Positions 50,880-59,458 are shown, counted from the stretch's first letter. The stretch: 64,000 bases of DNA from 0-14-0-80-60-11 sp049322355 (GCA_049322355.1 JBMORG010000012.1:1-64000), one strand, 5' to 3'. Notes: generated by a model from the sequence alone, not told the origin. Program-made: numbers and translations.

Positions 50880-53081
50880 TCAACCTCCCAGTCCCAGGAG
50901 AAGGCCGCCCTGATTGATGATCAAGGCCACCAGCCAGGCCAATATCAGTCCATATCCCGTAGCCAGCCCGAACCATTTCCAGGTGCCGAATTCATGTCTG
51001 AAGGCCACCGCGGTTACCACGCAGGGCATATAGAGCAGGGTGAAGGCCATAAAGGCCAAGGCGGTTAAAGGAGTAAATTGTTCTTGCAGCGCGCCTCTCC
51101 AGTTTTTGGTCTTCTCATCTTCTTCCACGGCCAAGGTGGCGACCCCGAAAGTGGAAACCACATTGCGGCCCGCGTCCATTACCGCCTTCCCGAAGGAAGC
51201 GCCGATTTCTTTGAGATCTTCACTAAAACTGGGAGACTCTTCCTGCTTTTCTTCTTCCTTGCCATAAATTTGACCCATGGTGGTCACCACGATCTCTTTG
51301 GCTACCAGCCCTGTTACCAGGGCGGAGGCCGCCTGCCACTGGTTAAAGCCCAGGGGCTGGAAGATGGGAGCCATCGCCTGTCCGATATGCCCCAGCACGG
51401 AGTCTTTTTTATCTTCCACCCCCCAGGGCAGATTGAGGAGAAACCACATGAGAACGGAAATGGCCAGGATATAGGTGCCCGCCTTGATGAGGAAGTGCTT
51501 GCCCTTCTCCCAGGTATGGATCATCAGGCTTTTCATGCCAGGAAGCCGGTAGGGGGGCAGTTCCATGATAAATAAGGGATTTTCTCCCCGGAAAATGGTT
51601 CTCTTGAAAATAATCCCCATGATCATAGCCAAGACAATGCCCAGCACGTACAGCGACCAGATCACTGTGCCGGCCTGGGCCGAGAAAAATAGACCCGTAA
51701 ACAGGGCATAGACCGGCAGCTTGGCCCCGCAGGACATCAAGGGTATGAGCAAAGCGGTGAGAATCTTGTCCTTGGGGTTTTCCAGGGTGCGGGTGGCATA
51801 GATGGCCGGGACATTGCAGCCGAATCCCAAAAGCATGGGGATGAAAGATTTGCCGTGCAGCCCCATGGCGTGCATGGCCCGGTCCATGACGAAGGCCGCC
51901 CGGGCCATGTAGCCGCTGCCCTCCAGAAAAGTAATAAAGAACATCATGGCGAAGATGAGAGGCACGAAAGTCAGGACCATTCCGACCCCGCCGATAACGC
52001 CTTCGGTGGCCAGGGCTCCCAGCCACGCCGGAGCCGCAATCAAGGCGAACAGGGCCTTGGTCCAACGGGTCAGGGGACCGCTAAATACACCATCCACCCA
52101 ATCCACAAATGGGTTGCCCAGGTCAAAGGTGAGTTTAAACATAAGCCACATGGCGGCTAGAAATATGGGGATTCCCAGAAAGCGGTGCAGCACGATGCGG
52201 TCGATCTTCTCCGTCAACTCCCTTTTTGTCGTGGTTTTCTTTTTCAGGACTTCCCGGGTAAGCCCGGAAGCCTGAGCGTAGCGGGCGTCTGCCATGAGGC
52301 TCTCGATATCATCCCCATGGGCCTGCTTCAGGTGCTTGGTGGCCCGGGCAATGAAGCTGCCTGCCCCCAAACCGGTTTCCTCCACCACCAGGCTGTCTGA
52401 CTCCAGGAGTTTCAGGGCCAGCCAGCGGGCGGGGTATCGTTCCACCAGGACCGGGGAGTGCCGGCGGATTTCCTTGTCCACCTCCCCCACCGCGGCTTCC
52501 AGGTCCTGGCCGTAGTTGAGGAGGCGAGGTGCATGAACTTCGGGGTTGTCCCCTGCCTCCAGCACCGCCTCCATGAGGGCCGACAAACCTTCCTTCTTGG
52601 TGGCCACGGTGGGAATCACTTTGATCCCCAGGGTCTCTTCCATGAGACCGGCGTTGATCTCCCAGCCCTTGTTGCGGGCTTCGTCATAGATGTTCAGGGC
52701 CATGACCACCGGCAAGCCCAGTTCCAGCATTTGCACCGTGAGATACAGGTTGCGCTCCAGGTTGGTGGCGTCCACCACGTTCAATATGACGTCGGGGTGC
52801 TCCTGCACCAGGTAATTTCGGGCGATAATTTCTTCTTGGGAATAAGGGCTGAGGCTGTAGGTGCCGGGCAGGTCCACCAGCCGGACGCGGCGGCCCTGGA
52901 ACTCCAGGGCGGCCTCTTTTTTCTCCACGGTCACCCCGGGCCAGTTGCCCACCTGGAGCCGGGTGCCGGCCAGGCCGTTAATCAGGGTGGATTTTCCCGA
53001 ATTGGGATTGCCCGCCACCGCAACGGTGAGGACTTTGGCGGGCTCGGGCTGCGTCATCTTGACTGCGGCCTGAGGGCTCAT
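50880..53081 (-). CDS. feoB: Ferrous iron transporter FeoB
   Basis: Inner-membrane Fe(II) uptake protein. 733 residues. The N-terminal G domain has GNPNSGKST (24-32), GVTVEKK, DLPGTYSLSPYS and NVVDATNLERN; a helical GDI-like domain follows, then about ten membrane segments with Gate repeats around GFGCNVPAIYATRTLENP and LPVYALFTGLFF. The N-terminus overlaps the feoA stop by 4 bases. Normal length. Probably Fur-regulated with its feoA genes. Confidence 0.97.
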   Translation of the reverse strand: MSPQAAVKMTQPEPAKVLTVAVAGNPNSGKSTLINGLAGTRLQVGNWPGVTVEKKEAALEFQGRRVRLVDLPGTYSLSPYSQEEIIARNYLVQEHPDVILNVVDATNLERNLYLTVQMLELGLPVVMALNIYDEARNKGWEINAGLMEETLGIKVIPTVATKKEGLSALMEAVLEAGDNPEVHAPRLLNYGQDLEAAVGEVDKEIRRHSPVLVERYPARWLALKLLESDSLVVEETGLGAGSFIARATKHLKQAHGDDIESLMADARYAQASGLTREVLKKKTTTKRELTEKIDRIVLHRFLGIPIFLAAMWLMFKLTFDLGNPFVDWVDGVFSGPLTRWTKALFALIAAPAWLGALATEGVIGGVGMVLTFVPLIFAMMFFITFLEGSGYMARAAFVMDRAMHAMGLHGKSFIPMLLGFGCNVPAIYATRTLENPKDKILTALLIPLMSCGAKLPVYALFTGLFFSAQAGTVIWSLYVLGIVLAMIMGIIFKRTIFRGENPLFIMELPPYRLPGMKSLMIHTWEKGKHFLIKAGTYILAISVLMWFLLNLPWGVEDKKDSVLGHIGQAMAPIFQPLGFNQWQAASALVTGLVAKEIVVTTMGQIYGKEEEKQEESPSFSEDLKEIGASFGKAVMDAGRNVVSTFGVATLAVEEDEKTKNWRGALQEQFTPLTALAFMAFTLLYMPCVVTAVAFRHEFGTWKWFGLATGYGLILAWLVALIINQGGLLLGLGG

Positions 53082-53305
53082 AACTGCACCTCCACCCCGA
53101 TGCCCGCGGCCTCACTCTTTCTCAAGGACAGGCGGTAGTTTTTCACGATGATTTCTATGGGGTCACCCAGGGGTGCGACTTTTTCCACCTTCACTTCCTC
53201 ACCTTTGAGCACGCCCATATCCATCAAGCGGCGCTTCATGGGGCCGATGGCCCCGATTGTGGTGATCGTGCCCCGTTGACCGGGCCGTAACATTGCCAGA
53301 TTCAT
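53078..53305 (-). CDS. feoA: FeoA domain protein (FeoA)
   Basis: 75-residue SH3-like protein that supports FeoB. LRPGQRGTITTIGAIGPMKRRLMDMGVLKGEEVKV and the closing SLRKSEAAGIGVEV are typical. It is nested between a second feoA and feoB with 4-base ATGA overlaps at both ends, so all three are translationally coupled. Confidence 0.93.
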   Translation of the reverse strand: MNLAMLRPGQRGTITTIGAIGPMKRRLMDMGVLKGEEVKVEKVAPLGDPIEIIVKNYRLSLRKSEAAGIGVEVQL

Positions 53306-53550
53306 TCACCTATCCTCCTAACACTTACTTTCATGGCCACGCCCCGCCCCAAGGCGATGCGGGAGTCGTCCACCCGCACCAGCAGGGAGCCGTGGCCGGG
53401 GTTGCTCAGCATCTCCACGGTCTTGCCGCACCGCAGGCCCATATCTTCCAGGCGGCACATGCATTTGCATCTGTGGCAGCCGTGCCCGCCGCCCCGGATT
53501 TCCAATATCTGGGCTTTTTCACCCGATCCCAACAGTCCTAACGGCATCAT
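53302..53550 (-). CDS. Second FeoA domain protein with Cys/His insertion
   Basis: 82 residues. The FeoA fold is seen in LLGSGEKAQILEIRGG and CRLEDMGLRCGKTVEMLSN, ending GRGVAMKVSVRRI. Between the first strands it carries HGCHRCKCMCRLEDMGL with four Cys and one or two His in ten residues, absent from ordinary FeoA and suited to bind iron or a cluster. First gene of the feo operon, 26 bases past a palindromic Fur-like box. Confidence 0.88.
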   Translation of the reverse strand: MMPLGLLGSGEKAQILEIRGGGHGCHRCKCMCRLEDMGLRCGKTVEMLSNPGHGSLLVRVDDSRIALGRGVAMKVSVRRIGE

Positions 53551-53575
53551 TAACCTTCCTCCAGTTTATTGCGAC

Positions 53576-53590
53576 TGAGACTTTGTCTCA
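53576..53590. promoter_or_regulatory. Candidate Fur box upstream of feoAAB
   Basis: Perfect inverted repeat TGAGAC-TTT-GTCTCA between the fur stop and the feoA start codon side (fur is downstream on the other side of the gap; both are minus-strand). Its TGAGA..TCTCA arms match the general Fur-box shape used in this group. Confidence 0.65.
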
Positions 53591-53618
53591 ATTATATTTT
53601 AAAAAAAAGGCGTTGACC

Positions 53619-54056
53619 TCAACTTTTCTGTTCCCGGCAGTCTGCACAGTAGCCGTAAATTTCCAGCTTGTGGCCGGTAACCTGGAAATCATGAGCCTGC
53701 CCGATGCGCGCTTCCGCCTCCTCCACGCTGCCGTTCCGGAACTCGACGATCTTGCGGCAGCCCAGACAGCGCAGGTGGCAGTGGTGCTCATGCCCGTAAA
53801 TGTGTTCGTAGTGCATGTGTCCGTCCTCGACAAAGACTTCCTGCACCAGGCTGGACTCCACCAGTAAGGCCAAGGTGCGGTACACCGAAGCCCGGGAGAT
53901 GCGCAGGCCTTTCTGGCGCAGGCGCATGATGAGTTCCTCCACGTCAAAGTGGTCATGATGGGCAAAGACCTCTGCCAGGATTGCCTCCCGCTCCGGCGTG
54001 GCTCGCATCCCTTTTTGCGCTAAAAATTCTTGAAAGACTTCGCTCTCGGATTTCAT
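53619..54056 (-). CDS. fur: Fur-family ferric uptake regulator
   Basis: 145 residues from ATG 54056 (MKSESEVFQEFL); a longer open frame begins at 54098 but runs through a likely operator. Winged helix with RATPEREAILAEVFAHHDHFDVEEL and SRASVYRTLALL (recognition helix), metal site HEHHCHLRCLGC (C97, C100), and a C-terminal CADC structural zinc pair. Position before the feo operon and two similar palindromes nearby support Fur over PerR or Zur; the metal cannot be proved from sequence. Confidence 0.9.
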   Translation of the reverse strand: MKSESEVFQEFLAQKGMRATPEREAILAEVFAHHDHFDVEELIMRLRQKGLRISRASVYRTLALLVESSLVQEVFVEDGHMHYEHIYGHEHHCHLRCLGCRKIVEFRNGSVEEAEARIGQAHDFQVTGHKLEIYGYCADCREQKS

Positions 54057-54063
54057 TATATGC

Positions 54064-54084
54064 AATTGAGACTCTATCGCAATT
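54064..54084. promoter_or_regulatory. Candidate Fur box at the fur start
   Basis: Imperfect 21-base palindrome AATTG..CAATT with TGAGA in one arm, 8 bases before the fur ATG. It shares its TTGAGAC arm with the box at 53576, suggesting autoregulation. Confidence 0.55.
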
Positions 54085-54331
54085 AAATCTTTTGTCAAGA
54101 AATTTTTTTTGCAATTATTACCCGAATCTTACCTCTCTTTCCTCAATAAAAACGCCCCGAAGTCGATTAGGCCGAAAAATCAACCCAATGCAGAGGGCTA
54201 AAAAAATTTGCTATGGGTTCAATTTATTGGAAAAATTTTGATCGGTGATCCCACTGTGGTTGGCTGCTTTAACGCTGTCGTCCACGGTGGCATTAAAAAA
54301 CCACCTTAGCGATTCGCCTAAGCCTCCATTT

Positions 54332-54886
54332 CTAGTCTGCATCCAAAGCCCGCCAACCGAATTTCTCCAGGTAGGACTGGAGCTTTTCCCGTTTCTCCCG
54401 GTATTTTTCTTCTCTAAGAGGCGGGCAGTCAGCGAGGCTGATTTCCCCTTCCCGCAAAGCCGCGGCATAGGCCATACAAGTCTGATAGCCGCAGCCCTTA
54501 CAGTTGGTCATGGGGAGCAGCTTTAAAATCTCGATAACTTTGAGGCCGGCTTGGCTCACGAAGCGGGGGGTGATGTGCTCTCGGCGTTCATAGATCTCGT
54601 TGATCTGGGTCTGAATCCAGGTGAGCAGCGCCTGGGCCTCTTCCAGGTCCCGAATCCCGCGGATGGCTATTTTGTTCGAGTGCAGAGTAATCCACTTGCC
54701 GTCGGACAGCTTAAGCAGGAGCACCTGATTGTTTTGATCGTAGTCCCAGCCGCCCAATTCGGCATTGACAAAGGGGAAAGCCGGGGAGATATCCGCATTA
54801 AATGTGGCGATGGCGTGCAGGACTTCTTTGGTGGAGTCCATTTTGGGGCGAAAAATGTCAAAGTTGTCAATCTTCTCCAGCAACAT
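54332..54886 (-). CDS. Fe-S domain protein of the arsenic island, unknown function
   Basis: 184 residues. The first ~100 are a compact alpha/beta region (IFRPKMDSTKEVLHAIATF, FPFVNAELGGWDYDQNNQV). Residues about 120-160 hold CKGCGYQTCMAYAAALREGEISLADCPPL, the C-x2-C-G-x3-C-x15-C pattern of a [4Fe-4S] 'FeS' domain as in corrinoid/CO dehydrogenase partners. Last gene of the run that starts at arsR, so it may aid electron transfer there. A 275-base spacer with no recognised gene separates it from fur. Confidence 0.75.
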   Translation of the reverse strand: MLLEKIDNFDIFRPKMDSTKEVLHAIATFNADISPAFPFVNAELGGWDYDQNNQVLLLKLSDGKWITLHSNKIAIRGIRDLEEAQALLTWIQTQINEIYERREHITPRFVSQAGLKVIEILKLLPMTNCKGCGYQTCMAYAAALREGEISLADCPPLREEKYREKREKLQSYLEKFGWRALDAD

Positions 54887-54903
54887 GGTTCACTTTTCCA
54901 AAG

Positions 54904-55248
54904 CTAGCGGGAACCTTTGGCGATAAATCCTGTCAGCTTTATCCGTGCACTTTTCCCATATTGCCATAACCAGGCAAAGACGCCCCCCACCACGGCGGCC
55001 CCGCCGGCACCCACCGGACAGCCCGGGTTGCCGCAAAAGGGACACACGGAAGTGGAGGCGTAAATTCCGGAAAAGGCGAGGAACCAAAGAACATAGCGTT
55101 TAAGTGAGCCCCACAAGCCCTCAGGCTTGGTTCCGGGTTGCTCCGGTAAACCCCCAGCCGGACTATCCCCAACTGCCTCATGGCTGCAGCAACCAGGGTG
55201 AGCGCAGGTGTGGCTGAGTTCAGGGTGACGCGATTTTGCTGGCATCAA
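54904..55248 (-). CDS. Small Cys-rich membrane protein after arsC
   Basis: 114 residues, not recognised as a named family. Its N-terminus has a metal-site-like SHTCAHPGCCSHE; a hydrophobic segment (YVLWFLAFSGIYAST) leads into SVCPFCGNPGCPVGAGGAAVVGGVFAWLWQYG, a CxxC..C group and a second membrane segment. Start ATG 55248 overlaps the arsC stop, so it is translationally coupled to arsC; this is the main evidence that it is real. Possible arsenic or redox role by location only. Confidence 0.65.
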   Translation of the reverse strand: MMPAKSRHPELSHTCAHPGCCSHEAVGDSPAGGLPEQPGTKPEGLWGSLKRYVLWFLAFSGIYASTSVCPFCGNPGCPVGAGGAAVVGGVFAWLWQYGKSARIKLTGFIAKGSR

Positions 55249-55679
55249 CGCTTTTCACCACGTCCTTTGAGTTTTTCCCCAATCAGATGAACCAGACGCG
55301 TCCGCAGATCATCCCGCACCCGGCGGAACACGGTAAGAATTTCTGCTTCCGTGCCGGTGGCCTTGGCCGGGTCCGGGAAGCCCGCGTGCATGACCTCCGT
55401 TTCTCCGGGAAATAAGGGGCACTGTTCGGCAGCCCGGTCGCAGACGGTGATCACTAGGTCGAACTGTTCCCCGGCCAGGTCGTCCACAGACTTGGAGCGG
55501 TGGTGACTGATGTCAATGCCCAATTCAGACATGACCTGGATAGCCCGGGGGTTGACCCGGCTGGGCCGCACCCCGGCGGAAAAGGCCTTAACCTGTCCGG
55601 CCAGGTCGTGGTTTATCAGGCCTTCCGCCATCTGGCTGCGGCAGGCGTTTTCGGTACAGAGAAATAAGACTTTTAGCAT
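55245..55679 (-). CDS. arsC: Thioredoxin-coupled arsenate reductase
   Basis: Reduces arsenate to arsenite, using a low-molecular-weight phosphatase fold. 144 residues. The P-loop CTENACRSQ has C8, R14, S15, and the shuttle cysteines are C80 and C87 in VCDRAAEQCP. This spacing equals that of the S. aureus thioredoxin-type enzyme (10/82/89). It lies between a small disulfide protein and a Cys-rich membrane protein, all minus strand; the arsenite made would be exported by the Acr3 encoded at the other end of the island. Confidence 0.94.
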   Translation of the reverse strand: MLKVLFLCTENACRSQMAEGLINHDLAGQVKAFSAGVRPSRVNPRAIQVMSELGIDISHHRSKSVDDLAGEQFDLVITVCDRAAEQCPLFPGETEVMHAGFPDPAKATGTEAEILTVFRRVRDDLRTRLVHLIGEKLKGRGEKR

Positions 55680-55691
55680 CGGCAGCCAGCC

Positions 55692-55925
55692 TCAGGAAAT
55701 CATCTTCTTGATTTCGTCCACGCTGGGCACCTTGCCTACCACCTTCACTTCGCCGTCCACCACCAGGGCCGGAGTCATGAACACCCCGAAGGCCATGATC
55801 TGGTTGAGTTCGGTGACCTTTTCCACTTCAAAGTCTCCGCCCAGGGCCTTGGCGGCCTCGTCGGTGCGTTTGGCCAACTCGATGCACTTGGGGCAGCCGG
55901 GCCCCAGAACCTGCAATTTTTTCAT
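55692..55925 (-). CDS. Thioredoxin-like small disulfide protein
   Basis: 77 residues from ATG 55925; a longer frame runs into repeat DNA. MKKLQVLGPGCPKCIELAKRTDEA carries the C-P-x-C redox site (C11, C14), with cis-Pro in FMTPALVVDGEV. It is the 'redox-active disulfide protein 2' type often beside permeases of the ArsP type. It may reduce ArsC or deliver electrons to the permease. Confidence 0.88.
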   Translation of the reverse strand: MKKLQVLGPGCPKCIELAKRTDEAAKALGGDFEVEKVTELNQIMAFGVFMTPALVVDGEVKVVGKVPSVDEIKKMIS

Positions 55926-55975
55926 GGAATCCTCCCATGGTTTCTTATCAGTGGTAGCGGCGCGCATTGCGCATA

Positions 55976-56055
55976 TTGCTTCTTTGCTTTGCGCCTTGGC
56001 GTCTTTGCGAGAGGATTTTCTCTCGCCGAGCCGCCAAGAACGCCAAGAATTTTTG
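55976..56055. repeat. cttggcgtctttgcgagag-type inverted repeat
   Basis: ctttgcgccttggcgtctttgcgagaggatt pairs imperfectly with the following ctcgccgagccgccaagaacgccaag around a short loop. A common intergenic type in several phyla; not seen elsewhere in this window. Confidence 0.6.
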
Positions 56056-56094
56056 GATATTTTCAAGGGCTGAATCGCCCCTCTCGGTATTTCC

Positions 56095-57498
56095 TTATCC
56101 CACCAGCCAGCCGAACCCCATACCGACGAAGGTGGAAATAATCACAATTATGGTAACGAAGACCGCGGTCTTTTTCCAGCCCATAACTCTCCCAATGACG
56201 ATCATGTTGGGGAGCGACAGGGCCGGGCCCGCCAACAGCAGAGCCAAAGCCGGCCCCTGGGCCAGGCCCATTTTTATCAGGGCCTGGGTGATGGGCACTT
56301 CCGTCAACGTGGCGAAGTACCAGAAGGCGCCGATAAGTGCCGCGGTAAAGTTGGCGGCCAAACTATTATCCCCCACCAGGGAGGCCACGTATTGGGCCGG
56401 GATCAGGGCGGAAACAAAGCCCACCGCCAGGACCCCGCCATAAAGCAGGGGGGCCAGGAGCTTGGTGAACTCCCAGGTGTTGTGCAGCCACTCGCCGATC
56501 TCGTCACGGGTGAACCAGCGCCAGAGCATGAAAAGAATCATCAGCAGGATGGCTCCGGCAATATAAAATTTGTGCTGGGCCACCGTCATAGTGAGGCTTT
56601 GTTCCCGTTCCAGGCGCTCCAGGCGCTCCTTGGGGATGACCATCTGGTCCTCTTTCTGTTTGCCTTCCCAATCCTGGGAGAGCTGGAAAATCAAGTCGTG
56701 GGACCGCTCTTCCAGGACCACGGCCTGTATCTGTTGCCCATCCTTCAAATGGATAGTGACATCCCGGGGGGTCACCCAGGCCGCGAAGATAAGGAAAAAA
56801 ACCAGGCTGAAAAAGAACACACACGTCTGCCAAAAGGGGCGCCGGGGCGCCTCGGGAGGCGGCAGGTGCATAGCCGCGGCCACCTTGGCCTTTTCTTCTT
56901 TGCGGAAGATGGAGGCCATGGCCAGGCCCACCAGAAAGGCAAAGCCCACCGCGCCGATGACCCGGGCCAGCCCCAACTCAAACCCCAACACCCGGGCCGT
57001 AAGAAAAATGGCCAAGATGTTGATGCCCGGGCCACTATAAAGGAAGGCCGAAGCCGGCCCCAGACCTGCGCCCATATGGTAGATGCCGGCAAACATGGGG
57101 AGCACTGAGCAAGAGCACACTGCCAGGATGGTACCGGAGACCGAAGCCACGGTGTAGGCCATGAACTTGTTGGCCGTAGGCCCCAGGTAGCGCATCACCG
57201 AGGCTTGGGACAAAAAGGTGATGATGGCTCCGGCGATGAACAGGGCCGGCACCACGCAAGTGAGGGTGTGGTTGCGGGCATAGGACTGGAGCATGAGGAA
57301 GGACTCCAGAACTGCCTCCTGCACTTTGGGCTTGCCCAGAGGGAGATAGTAGGCAAAGAGGAAGATACCCACAAAAAGGAGAAAGATTTTGCCTTCCCGG
57401 CTGAACAGAACCCCGGTGCATTTCTTCCAGGCGGTGATCCAGTATGATTCCTGCGGTTCCAGTTCCAGAGCCGCAACCTTTTCCGGCGTATGATCCAT
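56095..57498 (-). CDS. ArsP/DUF318-type permease
   Basis: 467 residues with about eight to ten membrane segments in two halves joined by a ~110-residue cytoplasmic loop that contains a coiled-coil-like ERLERLEREQSLTM. The first half carries VSGTILAVCSCSVLPMFAGIYHMGAGLGPASAFLYSGPG, the C-S-C site of the permease family that in ArsP exports trivalent organoarsenicals. With arsM in the same run, efflux of methylated arsenicals is a reasonable inference. The large soluble insert is uncommon. Confidence 0.8.
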   Translation of the reverse strand: MDHTPEKVAALELEPQESYWITAWKKCTGVLFSREGKIFLLFVGIFLFAYYLPLGKPKVQEAVLESFLMLQSYARNHTLTCVVPALFIAGAIITFLSQASVMRYLGPTANKFMAYTVASVSGTILAVCSCSVLPMFAGIYHMGAGLGPASAFLYSGPGINILAIFLTARVLGFELGLARVIGAVGFAFLVGLAMASIFRKEEKAKVAAAMHLPPPEAPRRPFWQTCVFFFSLVFFLIFAAWVTPRDVTIHLKDGQQIQAVVLEERSHDLIFQLSQDWEGKQKEDQMVIPKERLERLEREQSLTMTVAQHKFYIAGAILLMILFMLWRWFTRDEIGEWLHNTWEFTKLLAPLLYGGVLAVGFVSALIPAQYVASLVGDNSLAANFTAALIGAFWYFATLTEVPITQALIKMGLAQGPALALLLAGPALSLPNMIVIGRVMGWKKTAVFVTIIVIISTFVGMGFGWLVG

Positions 57499-57524
57499 GC
57501 TGAAATTTCCTCACTCTCCCAGAA

Positions 57525-57842
57525 TTACATCCCGAACTTGCCCAGCTGGGCGGTGATTTCTGGTTCGCTTAAATCCCCTGCTCTCATCCAGAGGAGGTTG
57601 CCATGCGCGTCTAAAAACAACAGGGCCGGTGCCTGGGTAATGCGGTATTTCTTGATATAAACCCTGGCACCCTCTTTGTCGGTGGAATAATCGGCAAGAA
57701 AAATGACGCTTGTTTTGCTTTTCTGCAAGGCAATCTCCCCCTTATTATCAAAACCGGTTAAGCGATTAATTATCGAAAAATTAAATTTCACTAAAGCCCC
57801 GACTATCCAGCAAATGATCTTTGCAACTCTTCCAGCCTTCAT
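57525..57842 (-). CDS. Thioredoxin-like protein without CXXC
   Basis: 105 residues. After a hydrophobic N-terminus (AKIICWIVGALVKFNFSIINRL) it has the second half of a thioredoxin fold: SVIFLADYSTDKEGARVYIKKYRITQAPALLFLDAHGNLLWMRAG with cis-Pro (QAPAL) but no redox Cys pair. Its start overlaps the arsM stop (ATGA). It could be a truncated TlpA-like protein, or a non-redox partner of ArsM. Confidence 0.7.
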   Translation of the reverse strand: MKAGRVAKIICWIVGALVKFNFSIINRLTGFDNKGEIALQKSKTSVIFLADYSTDKEGARVYIKKYRITQAPALLFLDAHGNLLWMRAGDLSEPEITAQLGKFGM

Positions 57843-58597
57843 TGACCTTTGATGGCCCGCACTTTCACACTTATAATTTTTCCTCGCAGGCGCGTGTCCA
57901 TCCCCGGAGCTTCATAAGCTGACTCGGAAACCGTAGCCACCTCAGCAAAACCGGCGCGGCGGATGGTTTCCAGGTAAGCCTCTTTTTCCATGGCCCCGGC
58001 CAGGCAGTCGGCCCAGGCCGCGGCGCTGGCCCGCACGTCCGCCGGCAGATCACCTGCGGTCACTAGATCGGAGATGAGTATCCGACCGCCGGGCTTCAAA
58101 ACCCGATGAATTTCGGTGAAGCTCGCCAGTTTGTCCGGGGTCAGGTTGATCACGCAATTGCTGATGACCACATCCACGGTTTTGGCAGTCACTGGCAGAT
58201 GCTCGATATCGCCTTGACGGAACTCCACGTTGTCGTAGCCATACTCCCGGGCCAGTTGCTGTCCTCGGGCCACCATATCTGCGGTCAGGTCAACCCCGAT
58301 GACCCGTCCTTGCTTGCCGACCTTATTGGCCGCCAGGAAGACGTCTATGCCAGCGCCGGAGCCCAGGTCCAGGACGGTCTCGCCCACTTTAAGGTTCGCC
58401 AGCGCGGTGGGGTTGCCGCAGCCCACTCCTAAAATCGCCATCTTCGGGATCAGGCGCAGGTCCTCTGCGGTATAACCCACCGCCAGGCATTGATCAGTGG
58501 TAGTCGGCCCGCAAGTGGGGCAGCAGAATGTCTGCTCCCCTCTAGCGATCTTGCCGTAACGGTCCTTGATTACTTCTTTGATATCCTGATCTTCCAT
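57839..58597 (-). CDS. arsM: Arsenite S-adenosylmethionine methyltransferase
   Basis: Methylates arsenite, giving volatile or exportable organoarsenicals. 252 residues from ATG 58597 after GGAAAT; the frame opens further upstream without family match. An N-terminal FCCPTCGP, then GVGCGNPTALANLKVGETVLDLGSGAGIDVFLAANKVG (SAM site), VISNCVINLTPDK with the As-binding Cys, and LKPGGRILISDL. Cys in FCCP, NCV and CLAGA fit the three As-coordinating cysteines of the family. Confidence 0.9.
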   Translation of the reverse strand: MEDQDIKEVIKDRYGKIARGEQTFCCPTCGPTTTDQCLAVGYTAEDLRLIPKMAILGVGCGNPTALANLKVGETVLDLGSGAGIDVFLAANKVGKQGRVIGVDLTADMVARGQQLAREYGYDNVEFRQGDIEHLPVTAKTVDVVISNCVINLTPDKLASFTEIHRVLKPGGRILISDLVTAGDLPADVRASAAAWADCLAGAMEKEAYLETIRRAGFAEVATVSESAYEAPGMDTRLRGKIISVKVRAIKGQ

Positions 58598-58652
58598 AGC
58601 TTGATTTCCTTTTAACTTAAGAGCCTCTTGCAAAATCCATTTTCGCGAAGAT

Positions 58653-58720
58653 TTGTCATTCTGAGGGAGCAAAACGACCGAATTTCCAAAACACGAGCCG
58701 CTTCGCTTCAGGACGACAGG
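58653..58720. repeat. tgtcattctgag-type repeat, diverged
   Basis: Begins tttgtcattctgagg and ends cttcaggacgacagg, with aaaacgacc..gagccgcttcgc inside. Family also at 47368 and 62529. Confidence 0.6.
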
Positions 58721-58750
58721 AAGAGTAGTTTTTACATGAACCTCCTGAGA

Positions 58751-59446
58751 TCACCAATTTCTGATCCCCTGGAACAGAATATAGCAACCGGCAAAGAAGA
58801 TCAGGCCGCCCGCCGCTTTTTGCAGCATGGCGCCCACTTGTGCGCTTTTTGATTGTAAGTAGCTCTCGATCACACCGGTGAAAGTCCCGGCCAGCAGGAT
58901 CAAGGTTCCTTGTCCCAGGGCGTAGGCGAATAACAGAGTGCTGCCGTAAGCTACCTTCCCCTGGACCGCGGCCAGGGTCAGAATCACGGCCAGCACCGGG
59001 GAAGCGCAAGGAGACAACACCAGGCCGAATAACATCCCCAAAATCAAGGCCCCCACCAGACCGGTGCGTTGGGGCATAAATCTATGGGCATTGCCGCCCA
59101 GCTTCAGGTTGATGAGACCGGACAACTGCAATCCCATGACGATGAGAATCACGGCCACTACAAAATACCAGTAGGTCCCCACATCGCCGAACATGGTGCC
59201 CGCCAGCGCCGCCATGGCCCCAAGTATGGACATGACCACTGCCAGACCCACTACAAAGGTTAAAGAGTAGAAAAAGGCCTGCTTCTTGTTGCCGCCGGCA
59301 TAACCGCCCACAAAGCCGATAATTAAGGGGATGCTGGCCAGAATGCACGGACTGGCGGTGGCGATCACCCCGCCTAGATACGAGGCCCCATAGGCCAGAA
59401 CCGGGCGGGACTGCATGACTTGTCCCAGAGATTCACTCCATGCCAT
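58751..59446 (-). CDS. ccdA: CcdA/DsbD-type membrane electron carrier
   Basis: 231 residues, six membrane segments. The two redox cysteines are in ASPCILASIPLIIGFVGG and LSPCASPVLAVILTL, as in CcdA, which moves electrons from cytoplasmic thioredoxin across the membrane. It lies 12 bases past a periplasmic thioredoxin gene, its natural substrate. Their placement within an arsenic island is uncommon and may supply reductant for disulfides in metal detoxification. Confidence 0.87.
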   Translation of the reverse strand: MAWSESLGQVMQSRPVLAYGASYLGGVIATASPCILASIPLIIGFVGGYAGGNKKQAFFYSLTFVVGLAVVMSILGAMAALAGTMFGDVGTYWYFVVAVILIVMGLQLSGLINLKLGGNAHRFMPQRTGLVGALILGMLFGLVLSPCASPVLAVILTLAAVQGKVAYGSTLLFAYALGQGTLILLAGTFTGVIESYLQSKSAQVGAMLQKAAGGLIFFAGCYILFQGIRNW

Positions 59447-59458
59447 GAAATCGTCTCC

